Shown here in pieces: positions 32,661 through 43,879 of a stretch of 64,000 nt of DNA. Position numbers and translations under genes: made by a program. Under the pieces are notes generated by a model that saw nothing but the letters and a program-made list of their open reading frames with translations, was not told where the DNA came from and made no database searches. Source of the DNA: Nephrocerus scutellatus (Eukaryota; Arthropoda; Insecta; Diptera; Pipunculidae); the NCBI GenBank assembly GCA_947095585.1, contig OX352761.1, forward strand, positions 34,873,777 through 34,937,776, given 5' to 3'. Position 1 is the stretch's first letter; the number at the start of each line of letters is the position of its first letter.

Positions 32661-32739
32661 CTTACTATGAAGAACATTTTAAAATAAAAAGAGTCAAATC
32701 AGTCCTGCCGTTCTCAAGTGATGCGGTTACCAACGAACA

Positions 32740-33386
32740 GCATTTCATTTTCATTTATATAGATGTAGACGACATAGTTTTGACAACACCTTCAAATTAA
32801 GATAAAATGCAACTAAATTCGTTTTACAAAATATTAAAATTTACATTGAAAAAGAATCCAATAGCACTCTTCCAATTTTAGACATAAAATTATATAGATA
32901 AAATAACAAAATTAAAACAGAATTTAGATTCACTTCTAAATTTTTTGTCGACACACCCTACACATTGAAGAAGAATGTGGCAATTGCGTTTATAAAAAGA
33001 GTGTTATACTTGACTGACACTGACTTAATACAGAATACTATTAATATAATAATAATAATTTTAACTTCGAATAATTACCCAATAGAATTAAAAAGACAGT
33101 TAATCTCAAAAGTATTATACACATATAAAAAAATCTTAATAATACGAATATTAAAGACGGATTGCTACCTTATACCAAATTTGACCGAGAAAATGGAAAA
33201 AACTTTAAAAAATAGCAGAGATAATTTATTCATAGCTAACAAAATTATAAGTATGACTTCTGACATTTCCACAAAATCCCTTTTAGTCAAAAAAGCTGCC
33301 TGATATATAAAGTAAATTGTAACAATTGTTATTCATGTTATTTTGGAAAAACAAGGAAAACATTAATCCAACGAATTAAACAACAT
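32740..33386 (+). pseudogene. Penelope-like element, C-terminal RT and start of GIY-YIG endonuclease
   Basis: Begins at FIFIYIDVDDIVLTTPS (RT motif C, 'YVDD' type), then ALFQF and LDIKL, TPYTLKKNVAIAFIKRVLYL, YPIELKRQLISK, CYLIPNLTEKMEKTLKNSR, then after a frameshift LIYKVNCNNCYSCYFGKTRK and TLIQRIKQHG. The last part is the cysteine-containing linker and first strand of the GIY-YIG-type endonuclease found in Penelope elements. The reading is cut at 33386 by a SINE. It continues the element broken off near 27.8 kb, with about 100 residues (including motif B) missing between the two parts. Confidence 0.75.
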
Positions 33387-33600
33387 GGGCGCCGTGGCTC
33401 AGTGGATAAAAGCATGGACTTCTGAGCAGGGGGTTCGTGGTTCGAATCCCAGTAACACCAAAAGTATTTTTCACGGTTTCCTACCTCTCGCGAATGGGTG
33501 ACAAACGTTCCGAGAGTAATAATAACTTGTCAGGGAAAGCTTCCCACCCAATTTGCCATTCGGATAGGGCATTAAAATTGTAGGTCCCACCATTTGTGTT
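33387..33600 (+). mobile_element. tRNA-derived SINE copy S3, 3' truncated
   Basis: The best-preserved head: GGGCGCCGTGGCTCAGTGG with A box 33395-33405 and B box GGTTCGAATCC (33439-33449). The body is shared with other copies (AAAAGTATTTTTCACGG, CGCGAATGGGTGACAAACG). It stops after the CATTTGTGT block, without the final third and the ATT tail. It interrupts the GIY-YIG part of the Penelope-like element. Confidence 0.85.
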
Positions 33601-34612
33601 CATAGTATTTATGTTTAATACGTTTGTTGCTTAAAATTTTCATTAACTTCTGAGTAATCAGAAAAGCCATTTATAACTTATAAGGCAAACATTGATGCTA
33701 AATTTAATTTATAACTTTTAAACTATAAAAGTCCATAATTAAGATTAAATAAACATTTAAAATAACTGTAATAATTTTTCGAAGATGTGTACGAGATATA
33801 TTTTAATATATTTATATGCTTCAAAGGTTCCCTAAAGATTAATATGTTCGACTAGATACATACATGAGCACTAAGTTGTATCATTATAACATGCACTACG
33901 CGCTCAAGGCAGTGCGTCGTCTCCTCCTGTTTTCCATGACTAAGGTAGCACTTGAATGTGCCGTTTTGCGATTAGATACTTACTTATTAGGTACATATAT
34001 GTGCGTTGAAGCGAGGTAACGGTACAGGTTTAATTGCATTTGTTCGAGAATGATTTTGGTATGGCTATATTCCTACCTGGATATATTTTATTTTATTGCA
34101 AGAGGGAGTTTTTACTTTTACTCTTATCTTTTATATTTACTATGTGCCATACCAACTGTTACATTGCATAGAATATACATCGAGGAATAGTATTCTTTAA
34201 ATTCGGCATTACTATTGACTATAATCCTTTACAACTACAGAGGGTGCAGCGCCTTACATTTTCACAATTTTGAACACGAAGTATTGCAGGTATTATATTT
34301 GTATACATACTTTGTGTATTTTTATAATTTTTAACGCGTAACGTATAGTTAGTGGCGCGGGGTCACAGAGATGCCGTCGGTAGCAGTCAAGAGTTAAGCG
34401 TAGAAAATTAATTTTCATAACTTTTTCTTACCATTAGACTGATACACGAATGCTGAGCAAAGAGCCTAATATAATCTATCTATCTATCTTTATTAGACAC
34501 CCATGACATCCTTATCATATTTAGTGATTGGGGTGCTAAGGGGATATCATGTAAAAATAATCTATAACGAACAATGTTAGAGCCGAATCTGGGAAACGCC
34601 GGGAACTCGGTT
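33601..34612. other. No supported gene
   Basis: AT-rich DNA with a short (TATC)n run near 34474-34490. No frame or repeat is assignable. Confidence 0.45.
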
Positions 34613-35455
34613 CAATAACACCCTGCTCGATTAGACTAGTAACTACCTTTCTGACCGTTCAATCCAGTTCGTATTGGACGGATTCAAATCCAATGTTTAC
34701 CGCATAAACGCCGGTGTTCCTAAAGGCTCTGTTTTATCTCCGACACTCTTTCTGATTTTCATTAACGATGTCCTATCCACCACCTCTAATCCAATCCATT
34801 CTTTCGCTGACGACAGTACTCTTAGCTTTTCATATGACTTCACGCTTTCTGCAAGCAAAACGCTGCGAGATATTTAGGTTTCCTAAAACGGTACAAGATG
34901 TCCTTCACTCGTTCAGATCTGGCTACTATTTACAAGGCGTATATTCGCCATAAACTTGAATACAACTGTATTGTCTGGGCAGGTGCCCCAAAGACCACAT
35001 TGCATATACTAGATAGAGTTCAGAACAGCGCGTTAAAACTTATTGGTGACGTACATATCACGAAAACAATCGAATCGCTTGAACATCGTAGCAATGTTTC
35101 CTGCGTGTCACTTTTTCCACAAGCGGTGTTCAAAAAAAGAAATATCTAGATGCATCCCGCCCATTCTCCAACCCATCCGTAATACCCGCGCCTCAACTCG
35201 AGCTCACGGGTCCACCATTTAGCCTATCTTCGGACGTACTAACCAATTCAGAGATTCCTTCTTTAGCCGCACGATAGTTATGTGGAATGAATTGCCTGAT
35301 TCTGTGTTTCCGAATTTTTATGATCTGCAGTTGTTTAAGACACGCGTGCATAGACATCTCATCTTTTCCTCTCCCTCATTTCCTAACGCACACGTTGTGC
35401 TAAGCATTTTAAGGGTGCAAGCCCCTTTAGCGCGTGTACACTATAAAAAAAAAGT
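34613..35455 (+). pseudogene. LINE-B copy B3, internally deleted, with 3' end
   Basis: Opens at AATAACACCCTGCTCGATTA, nearly the same point at which B1 opens. It translates to SNYLSDRSIQFVLDGFKSNV, NAGVPKGSVLSPTLFLIF (motif B) and SFADDSTLSFSYDFTLSA (motif C). At about 34855 it jumps to the LGFLKR region by an internal deletion, then DLATIYKAYIRHKLEYNCIV, WAGAPKTTLHILDRVQ, LKLIGDVHITKTIESLEHR, MWNELPDSVFPNFYDLQLFK, HRHLIFSSPSF, and the tail GGGTGCAAGCCCCTTTAGCG plus A-rich end. No SINE interrupts it at the site used in B1. Confidence 0.8.
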
Positions 35456-35505
35456 AGAGTGATAAAAATGGCTCGAGTGATTTAGATTTTAGTAACGGCA
35501 TTGAT

Positions 35506-35796
35506 GCCGCCATGGCTCAGTGAATAAGCGCATGGTTTCTGAGCAGGAGATTCGTGGTTCGAATCCCAGTAACACCAAAAGTATTTTTCACGGTATCCCA
35601 CCTCTCGCAAATGTCTAACAAACGTCCGACAGTAATAACTTGTCACGGTAAGCTTCTCAATTCGCCGTTTGGATACGGCATTAATTGTAGGTCCCCTACA
35701 TTTGTGTGCAAAAATGTGCAAATGCTGAATACAAATGCTTGAGAGAAGCTAGGCCTTGGACCGCAATGGTCTGTCGCGCCGAATATTATTATTGAT
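35506..35796 (+). mobile_element. tRNA-derived SINE copy S4
   Basis: Head GCCGCCATGGCTCAGTG, A box near 35513-35523, B box GGTTCGAATCC (35556-35566), body as in S1/S3, end TCTGTCGCGCCGAATATT and an (ATT)n tail. The hexamer ATTGAT borders both ends (35500-35505 and 35791-35796), consistent with a short target-site duplication. Located 50 bp downstream of the LINE-B copy B3 tail. Confidence 0.85.
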
Positions 35797-35799
35797 TTT

Positions 35800-37318
35800 A
35801 TGTCCATTTCTGTAATTTCTCAGTACAACCAAAGGAATTTCAACGTAGTTTTTTTAAAGTAGCTTATGCCGACATAAGGAACAATATGGTTCAAGTTGTC
35901 ACACGATTAAAAGCGCTTATGTCAATATAAGGACTTTTATCTAAATTCAGTAAGTTAAACCTGCTTGTGTTGGGACTTAAGTTGTTTAATTTTTAGCCAA
36001 TTTATGATTTAAGAAAATAAATCAGAAATAAGCTATTTTAAAAAATGCTAAATTTGTCAGAGCAACTTAAGTTATTATGTATTTTTGTGATAACTTTGTT
36101 TTTTGGTTACGTAGAAATGCTTATTACCACAGATAATAATACTGAGAGTTTTGAGTAAACTTCACTCTATCGTAAATATTGTGAGTGAATAATATACATA
36201 ATATGATTTAATTAAGAAACGTAATTCTGTGTAGATTACGAGATACTCAGTGTAGATACGATAATGATGTTAGCATGATAACGAAAAAAAATATATCATA
36301 AAATATCATAATACGTATCTAATGCAATTTAAATATTTATAACCAACTGTTTCATTATACATACCAATACGTATTATGTACATTTGTGTTTCGATGTCTC
36401 TCTTCAGCCAAATCGAATAATCCCGAATAATCATTATTTAACGATTCATTCATGGAAATGGGAGGAGGATACCAGCTGGAATTACTTTTGTTTTCCCCTG
36501 CGTATTGATGCCGAAGATGCAAACTAAAAACATAAAACGAGAAATAAATTACCAGGGGCGGATATAATTAATGCCTAATCTATTTGAGATAAATTTCAGG
36601 ACTTTGGAATTTTAACCAGAGGTATACCTACAGACAAAAGTATTTGTCTGCCCGAACATAAACGCGTTGCGCGAATATTTTTTCTTGGAATATCGTCGAA
36701 ACACTTAAATTCCTGTATCTACAATGAAAACGCAAAAAGTTGTGTATTTCGATAGGAAATATAGAATGGAATGAATAATTAGAAAGAAAGAATTAATAAT
36801 TATTTAACTAACAGAAAGAATAATTAATAATTTTAATTTAAAGCTATTCTACATTCGCAATTGCTTTACATTTTAAACACGTCTATACAATGCTAGCTGC
36901 AGGTTTCCTGCAATCGAATCACAAGATACTACGGAAAAATAGGGCTTAACCGAATAATAGAAGAGGGAAAAGGCAATCGTCAAACTTTCACTGGAAGGAA
37001 ATTACCTGCCACTGCGTGCCTGCTTTTTATCAAATTTGAAAATTAAATCAATATTCTAAATTGGTGCCTATGGCCATGTAAAGGATAAACATAAATAATA
37101 GAAGAATGAAAAGAGGAGGAGGTGGGTCCAGCTGTATATCAGTGCAGTACAAGGAAAGTATGTTCCATTCCTTATCTATATCTTCGAAACATTAAATTTT
37201 GCTATGACTAACCTAAACTACCTAAAATTGATGTATCGTACATTATACGATGAAATTAAACTTACGGCAACTGTGTTGCAGTTGCGGTATCTATGAAGAG
37301 CAGTCTATTAACCTGGAT
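35800..37318. other. No supported gene
   Basis: AT-rich spacer with short frames only. GCTTATGCCGACATAAGGA and GCTTATGTCAATATAAGGA form an approximate repeat near 35861 and 35917. I see no domains. Confidence 0.45.
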
Positions 37319-37394
37319 TTTATATATATGTATATATATATATATATATATGTATATGTATTTATTTATAATATATATATATATATATATTAAA
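37319..37394. repeat. TA dinucleotide microsatellite
   Basis: Long alternating T/A tract with a few G substitutions. Confidence 0.9.
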
Positions 37395-37424
37395 AATAAT
37401 TAAAAAAAAAAATTTAAAGAATCG

Positions 37425-38325
37425 CAAATTTTATACAAATGTTTATCTTTGATGGACAACACTTTCCCCCCTTGGTCGGGGGGGCACCGATACAAATTTA
37501 ATGAAAAAAGTTCCCGATTTTCTTAAAATTTTATACGCTTTATCTCCGATAGACCAAAGTTTTTGTAAAATTTTTGAAGCGATCGGGGCCCGTGGTCGGG
37601 AGGCTCCCATACATTTTTTTAATTATCAATTTTTAAAGCACTTCCTAAAACCCGATTTTCCTGAAATTTTGTACACATGTGTATTTCCAGTCACAATAAT
37701 TTCTTTTAAATTATGAAAGTAATCGGGCCCCGGGTTCGTGAGGCTCCCTTTAAAGGCAAGGCCCTTATACATTTTTTTAATTTCTTATAGTGGCATCAGA
37801 TACCGTCGTACTTTAATGACTGTGTGCGGTGTGTGCTGCGCAGTCGGCTGCGCTGCATGGTTTTGGTGGTGGAGAGAGAGAAAGAAATCTTAGCTCACGC
37901 ACAAATGAACCCAGCAAATGAAACGAGACATACATGTTTTATGCTTAATTCAACTAACTTACTTATTTACTGAATTGTATTTTTATTGCTGTCGTTTTTT
38001 GTTGTCGATATCAACTTACAGATAGAACAACAAGTTTTCGCAATATTCTGTCAATTCGCGTTTTCATAAATTATTTCAGAGCAGCCAAAGAGTTCTCAAG
38101 ATAAATGCTCGTGTTTCTTATTTGCTCAGAGTATAAGCGTGCTCTAAGTGCTCAAATAAAATTATCCTGAGCACTTTCAATTTTAACATATGATGTCAAT
38201 GATGATTTTCTCCTATAATAAAAAAAAAGACCCAGGATCGAGGGGCTCCCATACCAATTTCTGCGATTAGAGAATTTAGATGAACAATTTTAATTTTTAT
38301 GGGTTGTTTTTTTAGTAGTAATATA
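37425..38325 (+). repeat. Repeat E copy E2
   Basis: Tandem units (GATTTTCTTAAAATTTTATA near 37517; AAACCCGATTTTCCTGAAAT and TTTTGTACACATGTGTATTT near 37648-37690), GC-rich spacers CGGGGCCCGTGGTCGGGAGG and CGGGCCCCGGGTTCGTGAGG, then a unique-looking centre with ATGACTGTGTGCGGTGTGTG (near 37817) that is shared with E6 at 56.09 kb, then the distal edge ATTAGAGAATTTAGATGAAC and TATGGGTTGTTTTTTTAGT (38265-38320). A non-matching stretch at 37880-38220 may be an insertion or E2-specific sequence. Confidence 0.65.
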
Positions 38326-38494
38326 AAGAATGTTAGCTTTAAGTTTTTACATGAAATAAAGATAATAATAATAATAAAAATAAACATCTCGGTATTTATT
38401 GTCTTTGCTTGTAGGACATCATGCACTCGTGGTGGCCTTTCTAGTCAGAAAAATAACCGTGATTTGCTTTAAAGAAGTTAATGATTGGCTATTC

Positions 38495-38880
38495 CCCTTA
38501 TGAACATAAGCCTCATAAACATTCAAGCACTTACGGCGGACTCCCAGGACGATGAAAAGTAAGATTTCTTTGAATCGAACGGGAGCTCCAGACTATCCTC
38601 AGTATGATGTAAATATCATTCCCCGAGATATGAACGCGAAAATAAACTGTTCAGGGAGTCGGCACACATATTTTAAACAATAACACTAATTACAATGGAC
38701 AAAGAATTATAGATATGTCACCCGAAAGTTTTCATCCGCGAATCAGATTCGGGGAAGGGCGATTTCCGAGACTCTATAATGATGAGATCTATACGAGAGT
38801 TACCGCGATGTCTACATTAAGTTCGGTAGGCTCCAGTGTGCAGGACACCTATGGATGAGCGAGGCGGATCTTAAGTGAAA
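38495..38880 (+). pseudogene. RTE-A copy 2, internally deleted
   Basis: Endonuclease-like reading (SLINIQALTADSQDDEK, compare SLLNVNAPTDDSPDDEK in RTE-A copy 1), PRYERE-type text corresponding to the 'GN.NAK' block, an echo of the NDNGQRVI block (TCTAATTACAATGGACAAAG region), then a jump to the 3' block (LYNDEIYTRVTAMSTLS by DNA equivalence, GRLQCAGHLWMSEAD). The whole RT is missing, so 5' and 3' ends of the element are joined. Confidence 0.6.
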
Positions 38881-38884
38881 AGTA

Positions 38885-39036
38885 CTTTGCAAAATTATGG
38901 AATATTTGGGAGCCCCTTATCCTGATCACCCCAAAATTTTTACAAAAAGTGTTTCAATTGGAGATACACATGTGTATAAAATTTGAAGAAAATCGGGCTA
39001 ATTTTTAAAAATTTATATGGAAGCCCCTCGGCCCTG
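38885..39036 (-). repeat. Repeat E copy E3, partial
   Basis: One and a half units: GGGAGCCCCTTATCCTGATC, CAAAATTTTTACAAAAAGTG, GGAGATACACATGTGTATAA, AATTTGAAGAAAATCGGGC, then CCCCTCGGCCCTGGGTCCAC. It abuts and truncates the integrase end of the gypsy-like element. Confidence 0.65.
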
Positions 39037-39039
39037 GGT

Positions 39040-42000
39040 CCACTTCCGTCCATTTCCATTTCGAAAATGCGTCAATGATAATGAGTTACCATCAAGTTGG
39101 CCTGCGAAGTCAATGTGCAATGTGTGACCATGGAGACTTTGGGATGGGCCATGATTGAAGCGTCGTTTTGATTGGTGAAAAACTATTTGTTGCGCAAGCA
39201 TTGCACTGGCGGACATATCGATCAATGTCTTCGTCGAGCGATGGCCAAAAGACTCTTTCTCGTGCTATCAGCTTCATACGCTCGATGCCTGGGTGACCAG
39301 CATGAAGTTCATTGAGAATTTCGTTTCGGTAGCGTTTCGGAACGATGACACGGTCGCCGAAAAAAATGCAGCCATCGATGACAATGAGCGTTTCTCTTCT
39401 CAGGAAGTATTCTGTTGCTTCCTCGTATGCGATTCTGTCTCGATGCTGGGGCCGCTGATTTTCAATGTAAGCCACAACCTGCTGGAGTGATTCGTCTCGG
39501 TTTGTCTCATGCCGAAGTGCGTCAAACGTGATTGGCAACATTTTGGCTTTGTCGATTGCGAAACAAGTGTTGGTGGTTTCGTTAGATGAGCTTTGTGATG
39601 TCGGAGAAGTGTGATGGTGTGCCAAATAAATTTTTTGCACAATCCATACTTCCGATGACAATGTCTTCGCATGGTTTGCTGACGAGTCGAGAAATGAAGT
39701 CGGCATAAGCGTAATTATTCGTGCTGCTGTACCGGATGTTGAAATCGTATGGCAGTAAGATCAAGGCATAACGTTGACGTCGACTGACTGTGTGAACCGG
39801 AATGCCTTTTTTGCTTCCGAAAATTGCGAGTAGTGGATCCGTTTGAAGCTCGAAGTGTCTGCCGTAGACGTATCGGTGGAGCTTCTGGAGCGCAAACGTG
39901 AGAGCGAGAGCTTCCCGATGGACATGTGGGTAATTCTTCTCGGCTTCGTGCATGAGTGGTCGTTTTGATCCATCTGTCATCTCATGTAGGAAAACAGCCC
40001 CCGTGCCATAACTGGAGTCATCGGCTGAAACGATGAGTTTCTTCGTGGAATCGTAATGAGTGAGCGCCAGGTCTGATGCTTAGACCTTCTTGAGCTGTCG
40101 GAAGGCTTTCTGTTGCTTCTGCTCCCACTTGAAGTCGACGTCTTTCTTCAAGAGTTCATTGAGGGGGCCGCGCATTTTCTTATTGTGGGGAATGAACTTT
40201 GCCTACCAAGTGACGGCTCGGAGAATTGCTTGAAGTTGTGAGACATCCTCTGGTGCTGGGATGCCTTGGAGGGTTGCGAGCTTCTCTGGACTTGGTTTAA
40301 TGCCGGTTGCATTACTGATGTGACCAAAAAACTTGAGCTGTTTGTGGGCAAATGAACACTTCTCAATCTTGAGATTGAAACCGTAATTCTGGATACGGTT
40401 CAGTGCTTCGTAAAGATTCTTGTTGTGGTCTTCGATATTTCTTCCGCCCATGATGAAGTCATCAATGAAGGGGAAAACTCATTTTGCACCCGACAGCATC
40501 TTGCTGATTATCTTTTGGAAGATTCCTGCTACTGGTTTCACACCAGGTTGAAGGCGGTTGATGCGGAGGAGTCCACATCGAGTGTTGATCGTTATCAGAT
40601 CCTTGGAGCTGCCGTCGAGCTCGATTTGAAGGGATGTATCTGAGAGATCAACTTTGCCGAACACCCTGTACGGTGAAAGTTGTGCGAAAATTTCGCCTAG
40701 CGTTGGCAGTGGGAAACTCTGGGACTAAAGTGAGTCGTTGAGACCCGTTGAGTAGTCCGAGATACGAACTCGACCATCCTTCTTATTCACCACAACGATT
40801 GGTACTGCGTATGCGGAGTATCTGACTGGCGAGATCGCACCACGAAATTGGAGAAAAGATTTGGGAACTTTTTCTTTAACTCACCTTCCAGCTGTAATGT
40901 TTCGATGCTGTTGCAAATGCTGCAAAGGGGAACATCCCAGAGCTTGAGCGATTCCATCCAGTCACTTCCGAGAACGTTGAGGTTGGATTTTGCAACGTAA
41001 CAGGGAATGATGTCTTCTCGTCCGTAGAGTCTCAACCGAGCGTTGAATTTTCCGAGAATGATGAGTTGCTCATCTGAGGCGCTGATGGCTTAATCGTCGC
41101 ATGCTGCAAGTGCTGGTGAGCCCAACTTCTTCCAGTATGCCTCGGAAACGATGGTCCAGTCCGAGCCTGAGTCAAGTTGGAGTCGGATTTTCTTTTTGTC
41201 AATACGGTTCAACGAACTTGCGCGTTTTTGACGATTTAGAGCGCACGGCGTTACTGCACAAGCTTTTCTTTGCCTTTTCCCATGCCGAAAATTTTGCCAA
41301 TGAGTCACACTATCCTGTCTTGTGACCTTTCTGCTTACATGAGGAGCATTCCTTGTCCTTGAAGGGGCACCAGTGAAGATCGCCACAGTGGATTCTTTTT
41401 CGCTCATTGGCCATTTGGCTTCTGACTGCTCTTGCTGCTTCGCTGATGAGACACGAGAACTTCGCGCTGCGGTGCCGGCTCGTGCTGCTGAACCAGAGAC
41501 TTCTCTTGTTTGAGATCCTTCAATTGCTTTGCGCAACTGCTCGCTTCCTTCAAAGTCATTCTGCTGCTGCTGGATTTTCCGGATTTGTTTCTCGTTTGGT
41601 TTCAATTTCCTCGAGCTAGATGAGGAGTTTCTCATGCAACAGGGAATGCTCCAGCTTGTTGAGACCAGTCACGAACGTGAGAGCCTTGAGATCCCCCGCT
41701 GTGCAATGTGCGTCATCGAATTTTTTGCACTTGAGATTCACACGGTTGGTGTAGTCATCGTAACTCTCATCTAAATCCATTTCCATGCGAAGATATTTGT
41801 AGCGGAGTGAGAACAGAGATTACATATTTACGTCCAAACATTTGCTTTAGTTCGTCGACTTCCGTGTTGAATGGGATCGTTCCCTTTGTAAATGGAAGAA
41901 TTCTGTCAGCAAAGCGTTGATAATCAGCATTTGAGAGCTTTTCTGTGAGCAGACTGACTTTTTGCGACACAGATAATCCAATAGCGTCTTTCTCGAAGAT

Positions 42001-42258
42001 TGACTGATATCGAGCATACCAGTGTTCAAACGTGACGCCATCTTCAGAGCAGTACACGAATGCTGCCATACGGCTGTACAGATCCTTCTAGAGAGTAGCG
42101 ATCTGCTGAGCTGCAACTGGTACTGGCTGACGTGCCAATTGTGCCATTAAACTTCCCATTCGTTCGTCAAGCTTGTCGAGCTTATTCGGCTAATCGTGCT
42201 TCAGCTTGTTGAGCTTGTTCGACCATTGCGTTGATCATTTTTTGAATAATTTGATCCA
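39040..42258 (-). pseudogene. Ty3/gypsy-like LTR retrotransposon, gag-pol remnant
   Basis: Gag begins at ATG 42258 (MDQIIQKMINAMVEQAQQAE); the 42069-41767 frame holds YCSEDGVTFEHWYARYQSIF and KLSNADYQRFADRILPF, and a zinc knuckle (CPFKDKECSSCKQKGHKTG) lies near 41320-41380. Pol follows in the usual order: protease (RLQLDSGSDWTIVSEAYW, 41090-41190), pre-RT (NVLGSDWMESLKLWDVPLCS), RT motif A (FGKVDLSDTSLQIELDG), FIDDFIMGG as catalytic box (near 40450-40475), KCSFAHKQLKFFGHI, RNase H (EAEKNYPHVHREALALTFAL, FELQTDPLLAIFG), then the integrase HHCC domain (LHAGHPGIERMKLIAR, CNACA) and IDFAGQL, the start of the catalytic core. The element breaks there at repeat E3. Several frameshifts and a stop near 40080; no env and no convincing LTR was found. 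Confidence 0.85.
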
Positions 42259-42259
42259 T

Positions 42260-43054
42260 TTTTACCAGAAACAAGTGTTCGAGGTTAAAAAAAATGAAAA
42301 TTTTGTTTAAATGCTTAAATTTGTGTTTTTATCGTGTAAATTCTACTGATCCTCGTCGTCACTGTTTTAATCCTGAAAGTGGAGCGCGATGTGAACTGTG
42401 CAACACTACAATATAAGTCAGAATGTAAGACTGACTTCCTTTGGTGCTGGTGCTGAATAGAGGGTGTGCAACAGATGCAAGTATAAAGTAAACTTTCGGC
42501 GCTGTCACACAAATAGCTCTATCATTATCACGAGTTCATGCCATTGTTTTAATTCAACTTTAATTTGTTTGGAAATATTCCTTAATAAGTGATCTCATTG
42601 TGATGTTTTCAACCCAGTTTCTCCCAGTAGTTATAGACTTAGCCATTTCCTGAATTTATTGGAAAATGAAAAATTTTTGTAAGGGCTATAACGAATATAG
42701 TCGTAGGTACAACCGAATAAACAATATCATTCTCTCTTTTTTAAAAAGCTTTAACAAAAAGTCATGTCTCTTCGAGTGGAATTTTGAAATTGATTTATAA
42801 CTAACTTCCCATTGAGCTATAGACTTGAAACTTTAACCATACCTCAGAACTGGATGAAAATTGACAAAAAAAAGAACAAATAACTAATCAGGGAAAAAAT
42901 TAATTCAACGCGAGTTTGCAATATGTTTCACGTTTTTAATTGAAAATGTATTTTTATTATCTAACATGTTACTTTTTTACATTTAGATTCGAAATTAATA
43001 ATTATTATGTAGTTGCTTTAAATTTTTAACTAAAATTTATTAATTCGATAATAA
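42260..43054. other. Flank of the gypsy-like element and AT-rich spacer
   Basis: The first 250 bases upstream of gag may hold its leader and part of an LTR, but no primer-binding site or TG...CA boundary can be fixed by eye. The rest is AT-rich with nothing assignable. Confidence 0.4.
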
Positions 43055-43877
43055 TCTAATATATAAAAATGGTCTCTGTATTGTTTGAGATTGCCTTTCT
43101 CAGGAACCAGACATCGCAGGTAGCTGAAATTCACCATAGATTAAGATTTTAGCGGTTTGGGTTTTTGTTTTGGTTTGAACTCTCTAAGTGGCACTGTTGT
43201 CAAAATATAACGGTTTTTTTGTTTCTCAGCAAAGAAGCATCTTAGGAACTTCATATTTTAACCATAGGTATGTTTCAGTGCTATTTGGGTTTTTGTGAAA
43301 CCTGATAGATGGCGCTGTTTCCAAGATATAACGGTTTTTCTGTTTCTTAGTAACGAAGCATCTTAGGAACTTAAAATTTTAACTATTCGTTTGTTTCGTT
43401 GCTATTTGGGCTTTTGTGAAATTTGGACCCGTTAGGTGGCGCTGTTTTCAAGATAGTAGGTGGTAAAACCGCTATTTTTGACATTAATTTAGTTTCATTA
43501 CAAATTAAAAATAAAATTTATAATTAATCGTAAAAAAACGTTATTACACAAAATAACTGTTTTTATATTATACACATGAGTCAAGAAAACTGCATTTGTT
43601 TGATTAGTAGTTATTTTATTTTACACAGGGAGTGTAAAATGTTAATATCAGCCACATTTTTAAACTGAATTTTATGATATTTTTAAGGCAGGTAGGGGAA
43701 AGTTATAGGTATAGATGGAAGGGGAGAAAGATAAAATTTTAACATGAGATTTACAAAGGTATTTTTAAACAAATGTCAACGTAAATTATTGGCGGGTGAG
43801 GGAAAGTTATAGGTTTAGTTCTCCCGTCACCCCGGGGGTTCATGTGTGCGGGTAGCAAAGCGCCTGGGAACAGCTAG
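43055..43877 (+). mobile_element. Non-autonomous Helitron candidate (823 bp) with about 121-bp tandem units
   Basis: Starts TCTAATATATAAAAATGG after an A (43054) and ends GGGAACAGCTAG (43877) followed by T, fitting insertion between A and T and the CTAG-type 3' end of Helitrons. A GC-rich, imperfect hairpin (GCGGGTAGCAAAGCGCCTGG) sits about 10 bases before the end, as expected. Internally AAATATAACGGTTTTT and AGCATCTTAGGAACTT recur about every 121 bp (near 43202, 43323 and a partial third unit to 43460). No Rep/Hel coding. Confidence 0.68.
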
Positions 43878-43879
43878 TG

